Source: Pandoraea anhela (GTDB lineage Bacteria > Pseudomonadota > Gammaproteobacteria > Burkholderiales > Burkholderiaceae). From it: a stretch of 64,000 nucleotides of DNA. The notes under the pieces were generated by a model. That model searched no databases and was not told the DNA's origin. It saw only the letters and a program-made list of their open reading frames with translations. The stretch spans positions 247,956-311,955 of the forward strand of contig NZ_CABPSB010000005.1 in NCBI RefSeq assembly GCF_902459655.1, in the 5' to 3' direction. The position numbers were made by a program, and so were the translations under genes. Below are positions 8,974 through 17,791 of the stretch, piece after piece. Every line of letters begins with the position of its first letter. Positions within the stretch are counted from its first letter, which is position 1.

Positions 8974-11900
8974 GCGCTGCGCCATCGGGCAGACGGGGGC
9001 GAACCGGCTGCCGGACCGTCGACGTCGGGGTCTCGCCATCGACGCCCGTCGCCATGAGCGCACTCACGGACTGCCCGCGCACTGCCCGGATCGCCCCCCT
9101 GATCGCGTTCAGCGTCTTTGCGTGCTTTACCGGGATCGCCTGCCTTGCCACCCGCGCCACCCGCGCCCATGGTGTCCTCTGCGTCCGTAGCGTCCGTAGC
9201 GTCCGTAGCGTCCGTTGCGTCCTCCTTGCGTGCTTCGTGCTCGTCATGCTCGGTGCGCTGGGGCTGCCGCTGCGCGCCGGCGCCGCGTCCCGAGCGACCG
9301 CATCGACGCAGACGTCGACCGCACCCCCCGTTGCACCACCAACTGCGCCCTCGACTTCGCCCTCGACGTCGCTCTCCACAGCGACATCGGTCGGCACGGT
9401 TCGCGCGCCCGTCGATGCGCCCGCTCTCGCTTCCGCCCTCCCGAGCATCGACCTCACCACGGCGCCCTCGCCGCTCAAGCTCGACACGCAGCTCCGCATG
9501 CTCGAAGACCCGACGCGTCGCCTCGACGCCGCGCAGGCGATCGCCGCGCCCGGCTGGCGCAACGTCGCGCCGCGCATGCTCAACGCCGGCTACAGCCGCT
9601 CGGCGTTCTGGCTCGCGGGCAGCGTCGAGAACCCGGGCGCCGCAGCGGTCACACGCTGGTTGAGCGTGGGCATCGTGCGTCTGGAGGACGTTCGCTTCTA
9701 TCTGATGGCGCCGGGCGCCTCGCAGCCGAGCGTGACGTGGCTCGCCGGGCACACCGTGCCGCTGGAACGGCATCCGGTCGCCTCCGAGACCTCCGTGTTC
9801 CCCATCACGCTCGCGTCGGGCGAACGCATGACGTTCCTCGTGCGGGTCGAGACGCGCTCGTCGGTAAGCCTCGTGCCACGTCTGTGGCGTCCGGACGACT
9901 TCCGCATGGCCGAGGCGCACAACGCGATGATCGCGATGCTGCTCGCGGGCTCGATGGTCTCCATCGGCCTCTACGCGTGCGTGCTCGGCATTGCGCGACG
10001 CGACCCGGTCTTCGTGCTCCTGGCGATCACGACCGTCACGCAGGTCGCGCAAGACATGGCGTTTCAGGGCTTTCTGTATCGTTTCCTGCTGCCACAGGGC
10101 GGCGAATTCATCGTGCGAGCGCCGAGCTTCTTCTCGACGCTGACGGCCGGAGCGTTCAGCGCGATGCTGATGATCTTCTCGGGCCTGAACGGCGTGACGC
10201 TGTGGCGCTGGATCTACCGCGCCATGATCGGCCTCATGGGCGGCATGTCGGTATGGGTACTCTTGGGCGATCACCGCGTGGCCGCCTTTACCCATCTTCA
10301 GTTGCTGACGATCTTCAATGTCATCTGGGTCGTCTCGCTGATCGACGGCTGGCGACGCGGTTGCAAGAACGCCCGCCTTAGCCTGCTGTCGTTCTCGCCG
10401 GGCTGCATCGTGCTGTTCTGGCGGCTGGCGATCATCAACGGCCTGTTGCCCGAGGAGTGGCTCGCCAATACCGCGATGGCGTGGAGCACGAACATCTCCG
10501 TATTGCTGATGCTGACCATCATCGTTGCCGGACGCTCGCGCGAACTCGTACGCGAGCAGCGCGCCGCACAACGCGAGGTGTTGCAAACGCGTCGCGAAGA
10601 GCAGGCGCGGCTGGCCGATGCCGTGAACGCGCGCACACGCGAATTGCAGGCCGCACTCATCGCCGCCGACGAAGCCAACAGCGCCAAGAGCGACTTCCTC
10701 GCGCGCATCAGTCACGATTTGCGCACACCACTCACCTCCATCATCGGCTTCGCGGATCTCGTCCAGTCCGGTGGCCGCGAAGACGCCGACCGTGGCCGCA
10801 TCATCCGGCGCAGCGCACATCACATGCTCGCGATGATCAACGATCTGATCGAGTACGCGGGCGGTGGCGCGGCCGATTCGCTGCACGTCGCGCCCGTCTA
10901 CACACATGCGTTCATCGACAGCATGGCGCACGAAGGCATGAGCCTCGCGCGAAAGCACGACAACGCGTTCCTGCTCGACGTGCGCGCGCCGTTGCCGCCG
11001 CTGCTCGCCTTCGACGCCAAACGTGTGCGTCAGATCCTCGGCAACCTGCTCGACAACGCCGCGAAGTACACCGCCGACGGCACGATTACGTTATCGCTGG
11101 GTGCGACGCCGGACGCCACGCGCGCCGACATCGTGCATGTGAGTTTCGGCGTGGAGGATTCCGGCTGCGGTATCGCGAAGGAAGACCTGCCGCGTGTGTT
11201 CGAACCGTTCGCCCGGCTCGACCGCGCGCGTCGTCTGCCGGGCGTCGGTCTGGGCCTGGCTATCGTCAAGCAGTGGATCGAGCGCATGAACGGCACCATC
11301 GCCGTTCACAGCACGCCCGATATCGGTACACGCGTGACGTTCACGTTGCCGCTGCGCGTGGCGCGCGAAGCCGATCTCGTGCCCCAGTCGTTCGCGGGCG
11401 CCACGCACGCGCTGCCACCGCTCGACGGCACCGGCCGTCACATCTGGCTCGCCGAAGATTCCCCCGAGATCAGGCAATTCCTGCACGACGAACTCGCCAG
11501 TCTGGGCTTTTCCGTGCGCACGTTCGGTGACGGGGTCGCACTCATCGCCGCGCTGGGCAATCCGAAGCAGACGCAGCCGGATCTGGTGCTGACCGACCAC
11601 ATGATGCCCAACGCGGACGGTCTTGCCGTCGCCCGCGCCGCACGACGCCGCTGGCCCGACGTGCCGGTGCTGGCCGTGTCCGCCTCGCCGCAGGTCGTGG
11701 CAGGCAGCGAGGCCGGCGGTGAAATGGGCGGGTACGACGCATGCCTGCTCAAACCTGTCGAACTCGCCGACTTGCGCCACACGCTGGCGCGCCTGCTCAA
11801 CCTCCAGCGGACCGGCCCCGCCGACACCGACGCGGATCAGGGCAGCGCCGCGCTCGTGCGTCCGTCGCGCGACCTGCTGGTCGAAGCCCGCCAGTTGATT

Positions 11901-12053
11901 GCGATGGGCGCGATTACCGACCTGATGGACTGGGCGCGTAACCTGAGCACGCTGGCGCCGCAGTACGATGGCTTCGCTCATCACGTCCATCAACTCGCAC
12001 AGCGCGGGGATCTCGCCGGGCTGGCGGAGTTATGCGCGTCGCCGGCGCAATAA
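8970..12053 (+). CDS. Hybrid sensor histidine kinase, 7TMR-DISM type
   Basis: A 1027-residue inner-membrane kinase. After a signal/anchor region and a Thr/Pro/Ser-rich linker comes a periplasmic DISMED2-like sensor (about 165-310; YSRSAFWLAG, VTRWLSVGI). Seven membrane segments (about 315-520) and a coiled coil follow. The kinase core has the phospho-accepting His at about 582 (ISHDLRTPLTSIIGF) and the N (NLLDNAAKYT), G1 (VEDSGCGI) and G2 (GVGLGLAIV) boxes. A C-terminal receiver has its Asp at about 876 (LVLTDHMMP). It probably passes phosphate to the AraC-type response regulator, with which it overlaps by four bases. The periplasmic DISM domain in this family is thought to sense carbohydrates or similar ligands. 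The exact start is uncertain: MSAL at about residue 29 is an alternative. Confidence 0.9.
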   Translation: MSAAPSGRRGRTGCRTVDVGVSPSTPVAMSALTDCPRTARIAPLIAFSVFACFTGIACLATRATRAHGVLCVRSVRSVRSVRCVLLACFVLVMLGALGLPLRAGAASRATASTQTSTAPPVAPPTAPSTSPSTSLSTATSVGTVRAPVDAPALASALPSIDLTTAPSPLKLDTQLRMLEDPTRRLDAAQAIAAPGWRNVAPRMLNAGYSRSAFWLAGSVENPGAAAVTRWLSVGIVRLEDVRFYLMAPGASQPSVTWLAGHTVPLERHPVASETSVFPITLASGERMTFLVRVETRSSVSLVPRLWRPDDFRMAEAHNAMIAMLLAGSMVSIGLYACVLGIARRDPVFVLLAITTVTQVAQDMAFQGFLYRFLLPQGGEFIVRAPSFFSTLTAGAFSAMLMIFSGLNGVTLWRWIYRAMIGLMGGMSVWVLLGDHRVAAFTHLQLLTIFNVIWVVSLIDGWRRGCKNARLSLLSFSPGCIVLFWRLAIINGLLPEEWLANTAMAWSTNISVLLMLTIIVAGRSRELVREQRAAQREVLQTRREEQARLADAVNARTRELQAALIAADEANSAKSDFLARISHDLRTPLTSIIGFADLVQSGGREDADRGRIIRRSAHHMLAMINDLIEYAGGGAADSLHVAPVYTHAFIDSMAHEGMSLARKHDNAFLLDVRAPLPPLLAFDAKRVRQILGNLLDNAAKYTADGTITLSLGATPDATRADIVHVSFGVEDSGCGIAKEDLPRVFEPFARLDRARRLPGVGLGLAIVKQWIERMNGTIAVHSTPDIGTRVTFTLPLRVAREADLVPQSFAGATHALPPLDGTGRHIWLAEDSPEIRQFLHDELASLGFSVRTFGDGVALIAALGNPKQTQPDLVLTDHMMPNADGLAVARAARRRWPDVPVLAVSASPQVVAGSEAGGEMGGYDACLLKPVELADLRHTLARLLNLQRTGPADTDADQGSAALVRPSRDLLVEARQLIAMGAITDLMDWARNLSTLAPQYDGFAHHVHQLAQRGDLAGLAELCASPAQ
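9181..9216 (+). repeat. Four tandem 9-bp units inside the kinase gene
   Basis: The unit GCGTCCGTA occurs three times perfectly and a fourth time with one change. It encodes repeated Val-Arg-Ser within the N-terminal leader of the histidine kinase. Because the unit is a multiple of three, copy-number change would alter length but not frame. Confidence 0.8.
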
Positions 12054-12087
12054 GCGAGGCGTCGCGCCCGGCCTTCGCTTCGCGACA

Positions 12088-13452
12088 TCAGTCACGCAAC
12101 GGTTTGTGCGCCGTCTCACGCGCGGCGAAGAGTGCGATGGCCGTGACCGTGAGCGCCGCCGTCACGTACAACGACACGGCGAGCGTCGTGCCGTATTCCT
12201 TGTACAGACTCACGATGATGAGCGGTGCGAAGCCGCCTCCCAGAATGCCTGCCAGCGTGTAAGCCAGCGACGAGCCGGCATAGCGCACGCGCGTCGGGAA
12301 CTGTTCGGTGACGAACGCCGCCTGCGGACCGTACATGATGGCGTGAATCACGAGACCGACGACCACCGACAGCACGATCAGCGCCGGGCTCGACGTATCG
12401 AGCAGCACGAAGAAACCGTATGCCCAGATCACGGCGCACAGCACCCCGAAGCCATAGACCGGACGGCGGCCCAGCTTGTCCGAGAGCGCACCGAACAGCG
12501 GCACCGTCAGCGCGTTGAACGCGGTGCCGACCAGCACGGCGGTGAGCGCCAGTGGACGCGACAGATGCAACGTGCCGGTCACGTAGGTCAGCGTGAAGAC
12601 AACCATCAGTGCGTAGAGCACGTCCGAGCCGATACGCGAGCCGCCGGCGACCAGCAGATTGCGCCAATGCCGGCGAAAGACATCCGCAATCGGCATGTCC
12701 GCCTGACGGTCCGCATGCTGCATCTGCTCGAACATGGGCGTTTCCTCCACACCGCGACGCACCCACAGACCGAAGGCCACCAGCACGAGGCTCAGCAGGA
12801 ACGGCACGCGCCAGCCCCACGACAGGAAGTCGTCCGGCGAAATCGACAGCGTAATGAGCGCGATCAGGCCGGTGGCGAGCAAGGTGCCGAACGACGGCCC
12901 GACCTGCGTCCACGACGCATTCAGCCCGCGCTTTGTCTGATCGCCATGCTCCACCGACAGCAACACGGCGCCCGCCCATTCGCCACCGAGCGCCACGCCT
13001 TGCACGAAGCGCAACGCCACGAGCAGTACCGGACTCCAGATGCCGATCGACGCGTACGTGGGCAACAAGCCCATCAGCCCGGTGGTCAGGCCCATCACGA
13101 CGAGGGTGAGCACCAGCACGGCACGACGTCCGATCTTGTCGCCCAGATTGCCGAACACAAAGCCGCCGAGCGGGCGCGAAACGTAGCCGACGGCGTACGT
13201 CGACAAGGCGAGGATGGTCCCCGCGAGCGGATCGACCGACGGGAAGAACAAGTGGTTGAAGACCAGAGCGGCCAGCGTGTTGTAGACGGTGAAGTCATAC
13301 CACTCCAGCGTGGTGCCGACCATGCTGGCGGTGGCCAGACGCCCTTTGTGGGCGCCTTGCCCGGCCTGTTGTCCGGCGTGTTGCCCGGTGCTTGTCGCGC
13401 CTTGCGTTGCGCCGTTTTCCCGTGCGTCGCGGGTATTCGAATACGTTGTCAT
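12088..13452 (-). CDS. MFS transporter, metabolite:H+ symporter (MHS) type
   Basis: A 454-residue twelve-helix carrier. ATASMVGTTLEWYDFTVYNTL is the typical first-helix motif of the MHS family (citrate, shikimate, alpha-ketoglutarate and related permeases), and GNLGDKIGRRAVL and GALSDKLGRRPV are the loop 2-3 and 8-9 motifs. ATG 13452 is chosen because GGAGA lies just upstream; the reading from TTG 13464 adds only four residues. The N-terminus has a Gln/Gly-rich stretch (GQHAGQQAGQGAHKG). It lies downstream of a DUF4286 gene and a LysR gene on the same strand, so the substrate is probably an organic acid controlled by that regulator. This is inference. Confidence 0.92.
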   Translation of the reverse strand: MTTYSNTRDARENGATQGATSTGQHAGQQAGQGAHKGRLATASMVGTTLEWYDFTVYNTLAALVFNHLFFPSVDPLAGTILALSTYAVGYVSRPLGGFVFGNLGDKIGRRAVLVLTLVVMGLTTGLMGLLPTYASIGIWSPVLLVALRFVQGVALGGEWAGAVLLSVEHGDQTKRGLNASWTQVGPSFGTLLATGLIALITLSISPDDFLSWGWRVPFLLSLVLVAFGLWVRRGVEETPMFEQMQHADRQADMPIADVFRRHWRNLLVAGGSRIGSDVLYALMVVFTLTYVTGTLHLSRPLALTAVLVGTAFNALTVPLFGALSDKLGRRPVYGFGVLCAVIWAYGFFVLLDTSSPALIVLSVVVGLVIHAIMYGPQAAFVTEQFPTRVRYAGSSLAYTLAGILGGGFAPLIIVSLYKEYGTTLAVSLYVTAALTVTAIALFAARETAHKPLRD

Positions 13453-13537
13453 GGATGTCTCCAAAGGTGCATCAGGTGCACCAGGTGCGCGAGGTCCGCC
13501 GAGCCGGCCGACCCCGTAGATGGGCTGCGCGACGTCG

Positions 13538-14191
13538 TTAGTCGCCGCTCGCGCCGAGGCGCCACAGCATGGCGAAGCACGTCACGTCAGAGGCAGGCAC
13601 GCCGTGGGTGGCGGCAAGTGTCTCGGCGGCGGTGCGTACGGCGTCCGGGTCGGTGCCCTCGATGAGCACCACGGCGTCGGCGGGGGGCAGCGGGGCGTCG
13701 CTGGCCGTCAGCGAGACCGACAGCGTGGGCACGGTCACTTGCAGGGTGGCCCGCACGATACCGTCGCCCTGCGCCACCTCGGACAGTTGGGCGTTCAGAC
13801 GCGCGCGGGCCTGCGCCATGGCCGCCTCCGTCAGCACGAAGGCTGCCAGCACGCCGCCCTGACCTTCACCGGCCTCCACGTCGAGCGTGCCGACTCGGCG
13901 CTGCGTGCCCTGCATGCGCGCGAAGTTACGTAGCGACCACTCGGTCTGATGGTGGAACGCCCGAGCGTAAGGCTCGCTCGTGAAGACGGCGGCGTCTTGC
14001 GTGCAGTAGAGCGCGAGATACGGACGGGCGCACTCGTGCAGCGCCTTGAAACGGCGGGCGAACTGGAAGCCCGGAATCGCCACACGTTCCTGCATGTGTT
14101 CGCGGTCGTACCAGCGGTTGAAATCCGCTTCGAAGGCCGGATCGATATTCGTCCAGATACAAAGTTGGGCGCGCGGGGCAGTCACAGTCAT
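13538..14191 (-). CDS. DUF4286-like dimeric alpha/beta-barrel protein
   Basis: A 217-residue cytoplasmic protein. The N-terminal pattern CIWTNIDPAFEADFNRWYDREHMQERVAIPGF followed by ARRFKAL resembles DUF4286 and EthD-like ferredoxin-fold proteins, which often act on small aromatic or acid substrates. The C-terminal half repeats the fold more loosely (VTVPTLSVSLTASDAP). The start is ATG 14191, giving the usual short N-terminus. It sits between the LysR regulator and the MHS permease, so an enzymatic or binding role on the same substrate is likely. No catalytic residue can be assigned. Confidence 0.75.
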   Translation of the reverse strand: MTVTAPRAQLCIWTNIDPAFEADFNRWYDREHMQERVAIPGFQFARRFKALHECARPYLALYCTQDAAVFTSEPYARAFHHQTEWSLRNFARMQGTQRRVGTLDVEAGEGQGGVLAAFVLTEAAMAQARARLNAQLSEVAQGDGIVRATLQVTVPTLSVSLTASDAPLPPADAVVLIEGTDPDAVRTAAETLAATHGVPASDVTCFAMLWRLGASGD

Positions 14192-14441
14192 AAGGCATCC
14201 ATCGGTTTCGACAATCGGAGAGGCCGTCCCCGGGGCGCGCTGTCGAGGGGGAACCGAAGCGCGCACGGGCGGCGACCGTTCAGCCGAGTGTGCAAAACGA
14301 GGGAAAAAGCGTCCAACAAGAAATCAAATTCGCCGTAACAGCAAATTCTTATGACCGCGCAACCCCTGACGGGGCGGGGCTTCGGAGCGCCGTCGCGGCG
14401 CTTGTATCAGGCGTATCGGGCGTATAGGGGTTATGGGGGTA

Positions 14442-15395
14442 TCAGGCGTCACCGGCGCCCCAGACGGGCGCGGTCATGACGGCGGCAGGCGGAATGGCGA
14501 TGTCGGGCCCCATGTTCAGGGCGAATTCGCTGGCGGTGCGTTGCGCGAGACGGGCAACATTTTCGGCGAGCAGCGCGCCCGTGCGGAACGATCCGACGAG
14601 CGGCAGATTGGGAAAATTGGCGTTCACCCGCAGCAGGTGCAGGCTGTGTTCGCCCAACTCGCGCTGAATGATCGCCGGGGGCAGCATCGCCACGCCGAAA
14701 CCATCGGCCACGAGCCGGATGATCGCCGCCACCGACGTCATGCAGTTCACCCGCACCGGCCGCTCGGCCGCCACCGAAAACATACGCTCCAGCGTCTTGT
14801 GCGGCCCGGAATTGCGCGAAAAGCTCACCAGCGGGTACGCCGCCAGATCGGCCACGTCGAGCGTCTCGCCTTCGAGATTGAACTTCGGGCTGGCAACCCA
14901 GCGCATCGGAAACTCGGCCAGCGGCAGATTCTCCACACCGGCGCTATGCTGCACGTCGGTCTGCAATACCAGATCGAGCGTGCCCGCTTCCAGTTGTTTG
15001 CACAGGTTGATGGTCGTCTCGCTCGTCACTTCGATTTCGAGCTGCGGGTACTCGCGGTGAATGCGTGCAGCGAGATCGGGAAACCAACTGTGCACGATCG
15101 ACTCGACCACGCCAATCTTGAGCACCCCCGGCGGCATATCCGGATCGCTCAATTCCCGTTTCATCTCCTGCCCGAGCATGACGATCCGCTCCGCGTACGC
15201 GAGCGCTTTCTGTCCCGCCGCCGTGAGCGTGACCTCCCGGGCGCTGCGATCGAACAGCCGCACGCCGAAACTCTGCTCCAACGACGCGATCCGGCTCGAA
15301 ACCCCCGCCTGCGTGGTATGCAGACGCTCCGCCGTCAGCCGAAAGTTGCGCAGCTTGGCGAGCCAGACGAAGGTTTCGAGAAAGCGCAGATTCAT
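14442..15395 (-). CDS. LysR-family transcriptional regulator
   Basis: A 317-residue regulator. The winged helix-turn-helix is at the N-terminus (FVWLAKLRNFRLTAERLHTTQAGVSSRIASLEQSFGVRLFDR), followed by a periplasmic-binding-fold effector domain (about 90-300). It is the first gene of a same-strand set with DUF4286 and the MHS permease, 250 bases downstream. The gap of about 306 bases upstream (15396-15701) is shared with the divergent small gene at 15702 and holds no gene. Confidence 0.9.
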   Translation of the reverse strand: MNLRFLETFVWLAKLRNFRLTAERLHTTQAGVSSRIASLEQSFGVRLFDRSAREVTLTAAGQKALAYAERIVMLGQEMKRELSDPDMPPGVLKIGVVESIVHSWFPDLAARIHREYPQLEIEVTSETTINLCKQLEAGTLDLVLQTDVQHSAGVENLPLAEFPMRWVASPKFNLEGETLDVADLAAYPLVSFSRNSGPHKTLERMFSVAAERPVRVNCMTSVAAIIRLVADGFGVAMLPPAIIQRELGEHSLHLLRVNANFPNLPLVGSFRTGALLAENVARLAQRTASEFALNMGPDIAIPPAAVMTAPVWGAGDA

Positions 15396-15701
15396 GCTAC
15401 GTCGCGTGCGGACAACTTTGGGGAAAGGCTTATTTTAGCGGGAACACAAAAGACGCCGTAGAACGCAGCCCGCGTGCGATACGCGTATGACATTCGTTTT
15501 TGACGTGTTACGGCGAGACGTTCCCACCGTGTTTCGCGACGTTTCGTTTTCGTAACGTTTTCCGCAGGCGACGCTTCGGCGGTGCCCCCCACTCCCTTAC
15601 GAATCAAGCAGTTAATCGTCTCAAGAGGACTGGCACGGGATTTGCTGAATCTCTTGCAACGGCCCGTCGAGGCCGGGAGGGCCGAATCTCTGGAGACTGT
15701 C

Positions 15702-15914
15702 ATGTCAACCGCCCATTTCCGCCGACCGCATCCGACAGTGGAACTCGCGCGCTGCGTGTTCCGGCAGCATTACATCCGGATCATGCAAGCCGAGCGTCCC
15801 GGCAGTTATGCGGTGCTGGTCGACATCTGGCCCATGGACGGCCGGACATTTTCTAGTATCGACCAGGCCAAGCATGCGGCCATGCTGTTCATCCGCAATA
15901 TGGAAAACGAGTGA
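15702..15914 (+). CDS. Small hypothetical protein, 70 aa
   Basis: A 70-residue soluble protein (MSTAHFRRPHPTVELARCVF... ending RNMENE). The start is supported by TGGAG nine bases upstream of ATG 15702. It has no signal peptide or membrane segment, and I do not recognise a family. The next gene (15973) follows after 58 bases in the same direction, and the two may be co-transcribed. A longer frame from 15582 lacks a ribosome binding site. Confidence 0.65.
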   Translation: MSTAHFRRPHPTVELARCVFRQHYIRIMQAERPGSYAVLVDIWPMDGRTFSSIDQAKHAAMLFIRNMENE

Positions 15915-15972
15915 GTCCACGTAAGGGATACCGCGCCAGCGGCCCTGGCGCGGCCAACGAGACCAGACCGAT

Positions 15973-16335
15973 ATGAAACATCACCACACACGTCAGGGCG
16001 CCGCCGAGCGCCATGCCATGGCTGCGTCGATGGCCCGTCCGGCGTCGCATCGCACGACGCGTCAGCCGGTCGTGCTCGACCCGGCGGGCGATCCTTACGC
16101 CCGGGTCGCCGTCGAGGCTTACGCTCAGGCGTGTGCCGAGGAGCAACCGTGGCTGGCCGAGGCGCTGCAACGTCAATATCGGCTGGCGGGCGCAACGCCG
16201 TCGAGCGCGGCCGCGATCTGGCGCACGTTCCACGAAGCGCAGCAGCTCGCCCGGGAAGGGGACAACTACGACGAAGCCGCATGGACGCATGTGGCCCTTC
16301 ACCTGTGCGGCGTACTCGGCGCGATGAACCTGTGA
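15973..16335 (+). CDS. Small hypothetical protein, 120 aa
   Basis: A 120-residue soluble protein, basic and His-rich at the N-terminus (MKHHHTRQGAAERH) and helical and Ala-rich after residue 50 (VEAYAQACAEEQPWLAEALQRQ). No known domain was recognised. The base use is typical of the neighbourhood. It follows the 70-residue gene with 58 bases between them. Confidence 0.6.
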   Translation: MKHHHTRQGAAERHAMAASMARPASHRTTRQPVVLDPAGDPYARVAVEAYAQACAEEQPWLAEALQRQYRLAGATPSSAAAIWRTFHEAQQLAREGDNYDEAAWTHVALHLCGVLGAMNL

Positions 16336-16464
16336 TCGGGCAATTGTGAATTTTTAGGAAGATCGGTCGCCCGGCGTTGCGCCGGGTAGACGGAAAGCGC
16401 GGCGTCTCGGGCATTTCTGGCATACTTCGTGCGAAGTAAATTCCCGCAGTTCGCCTGGTACCCA

Positions 16465-17766
16465 ATGAGCAAGACCGCCGCGCCGGCACGTCCTTTCCGC
16501 CGGCACCTTGTTGCCAATATTTTTGGCACACTGATCCTTCTGTTTCCCGCCGTATCGCTCGTGGTGCCGCGCGGTGGAAACACGGCGATGTTCCTGACGG
16601 TCGCACTCGGTGCGTTCATTCTTCTGACGCATCGAAAGCCGGGCGAACTCTGTTCGCTCCTGCGAGACCACCCGCACGCGCGAATCCTGCTCATCACGCT
16701 GTTACTCCCGTTTTTCTCGATCCTGCTCGTCGAAGCGCTGCACGGCAATATCGTCGCGAACACACTCGACTCCCCACTGCGATTTCTTCTTGCGTGCGTC
16801 GTATTTCTCGCGCTGAGACGGATCGTCGACGTCATGCCGACATGGACCGATCTGGCGTTCGCTGTCGGGGCGATCTGCGCTGCGATCATGGCCTGGTACT
16901 CGACGGCGGACATTCTTGCCGCCCGCGCGGAAAGCTCGTTTCTGAATCCGATCCATTTCGGCGACATCGCCGTGCTACTCGGCATTCTGTCCATGGTCTC
17001 GATTCACTGGTTGTCGCATGACAAGCCCTGGATCGTCGCCTTCAAGCTCATCGGCGCCGCGGCGGGTTGCTATGCGTCATGGGCGAGTCAGTCCCGTGGC
17101 GGGTGGATCGTGCTGCCGTGCCTGCTGATCGTATGGTTGCTGTGGCGCAATCACCCGGTCAGCGTGAAACGCCGTCTGACGATCACCCTGATTGCCGTTG
17201 TGCTGCTCGCCAGTACCTTCGCGTCGCGCGTCGTACGCGATCGTTTCGAGATGATTCGCTCGGATCTGGTCAGTCTGTCGGCCGGTAACGCCAACACGTC
17301 CACCGGCATTCGACTGGAACTCTGGAAGGCGGCAGGCAAGCTGATCGCGCAACGCCCGCTGCTCGGACAAGGCGCGCACGGCTATCGCGACGCCATGCCG
17401 GGCATGGCGGCGTCGGGCGAACTCACGCCGGAAGCGGCGGATCTGGGCAAGGGCGAGGTCCATAACCAGGTCCTGGCGTATTTCGTCGACTACGGGCTGC
17501 TGGGCCTGTTGAGCATTCTCGGGGTCTATGCCGGCCCGGCCATCTTCTTTCTCAGATCGGCACAGCTCCGACGGGCTCACGTGGCCAATCGCGCCGCCCT
17601 GATGGGCCTGATGAGCGCCGTCGCGTTCGCCGTTTTCGGGCTGACCGTCGAGACGTTCAACCTGAAGGTGACGGTCGCGTTCTATGCGACGATGCTGGCC
17701 CTGTTTGCCGCGTTCGCCTATCCTGTCGAATCCTCATCAGACGACGCAGCGCCCGCCGGACGGTAA
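16465..17766 (+). CDS. O-antigen ligase family membrane protein
   Basis: A 433-residue polytopic protein with about ten to twelve hydrophobic segments. The large periplasmic loop contains the Wzy_C/WaaL-type pattern: STGIRLELWKAAGKLIAQRP, then GQGAHGYRD and EVHNQVLAYFVDYGLLGLL, including the conserved Arg and the His of VHNQ. Family members join O-antigen or related undecaprenyl-linked glycans to lipid A core, or polymerise them, at the periplasmic face. The start is ATG 16465; a GTG at 16429 would add twelve residues. A glycosyltransferase gene begins 26 bases after its stop. The pair lies away from any larger polysaccharide cluster in this window. Confidence 0.88.
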   Translation: MSKTAAPARPFRRHLVANIFGTLILLFPAVSLVVPRGGNTAMFLTVALGAFILLTHRKPGELCSLLRDHPHARILLITLLLPFFSILLVEALHGNIVANTLDSPLRFLLACVVFLALRRIVDVMPTWTDLAFAVGAICAAIMAWYSTADILAARAESSFLNPIHFGDIAVLLGILSMVSIHWLSHDKPWIVAFKLIGAAAGCYASWASQSRGGWIVLPCLLIVWLLWRNHPVSVKRRLTITLIAVVLLASTFASRVVRDRFEMIRSDLVSLSAGNANTSTGIRLELWKAAGKLIAQRPLLGQGAHGYRDAMPGMAASGELTPEAADLGKGEVHNQVLAYFVDYGLLGLLSILGVYAGPAIFFLRSAQLRRAHVANRAALMGLMSAVAFAVFGLTVETFNLKVTVAFYATMLALFAAFAYPVESSSDDAAPAGR

Positions 17767-17791
17767 GCCCGTTCCCCGTAGCGTTCCCGAC

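Noticed and set aside
8613-10958. A 781-codon minus-strand frame opposite the response regulator and kinase genes
   Set aside because: Low-complexity Arg/Asp/Gln-rich shadow frame; the plus strand carries full two-component domains.
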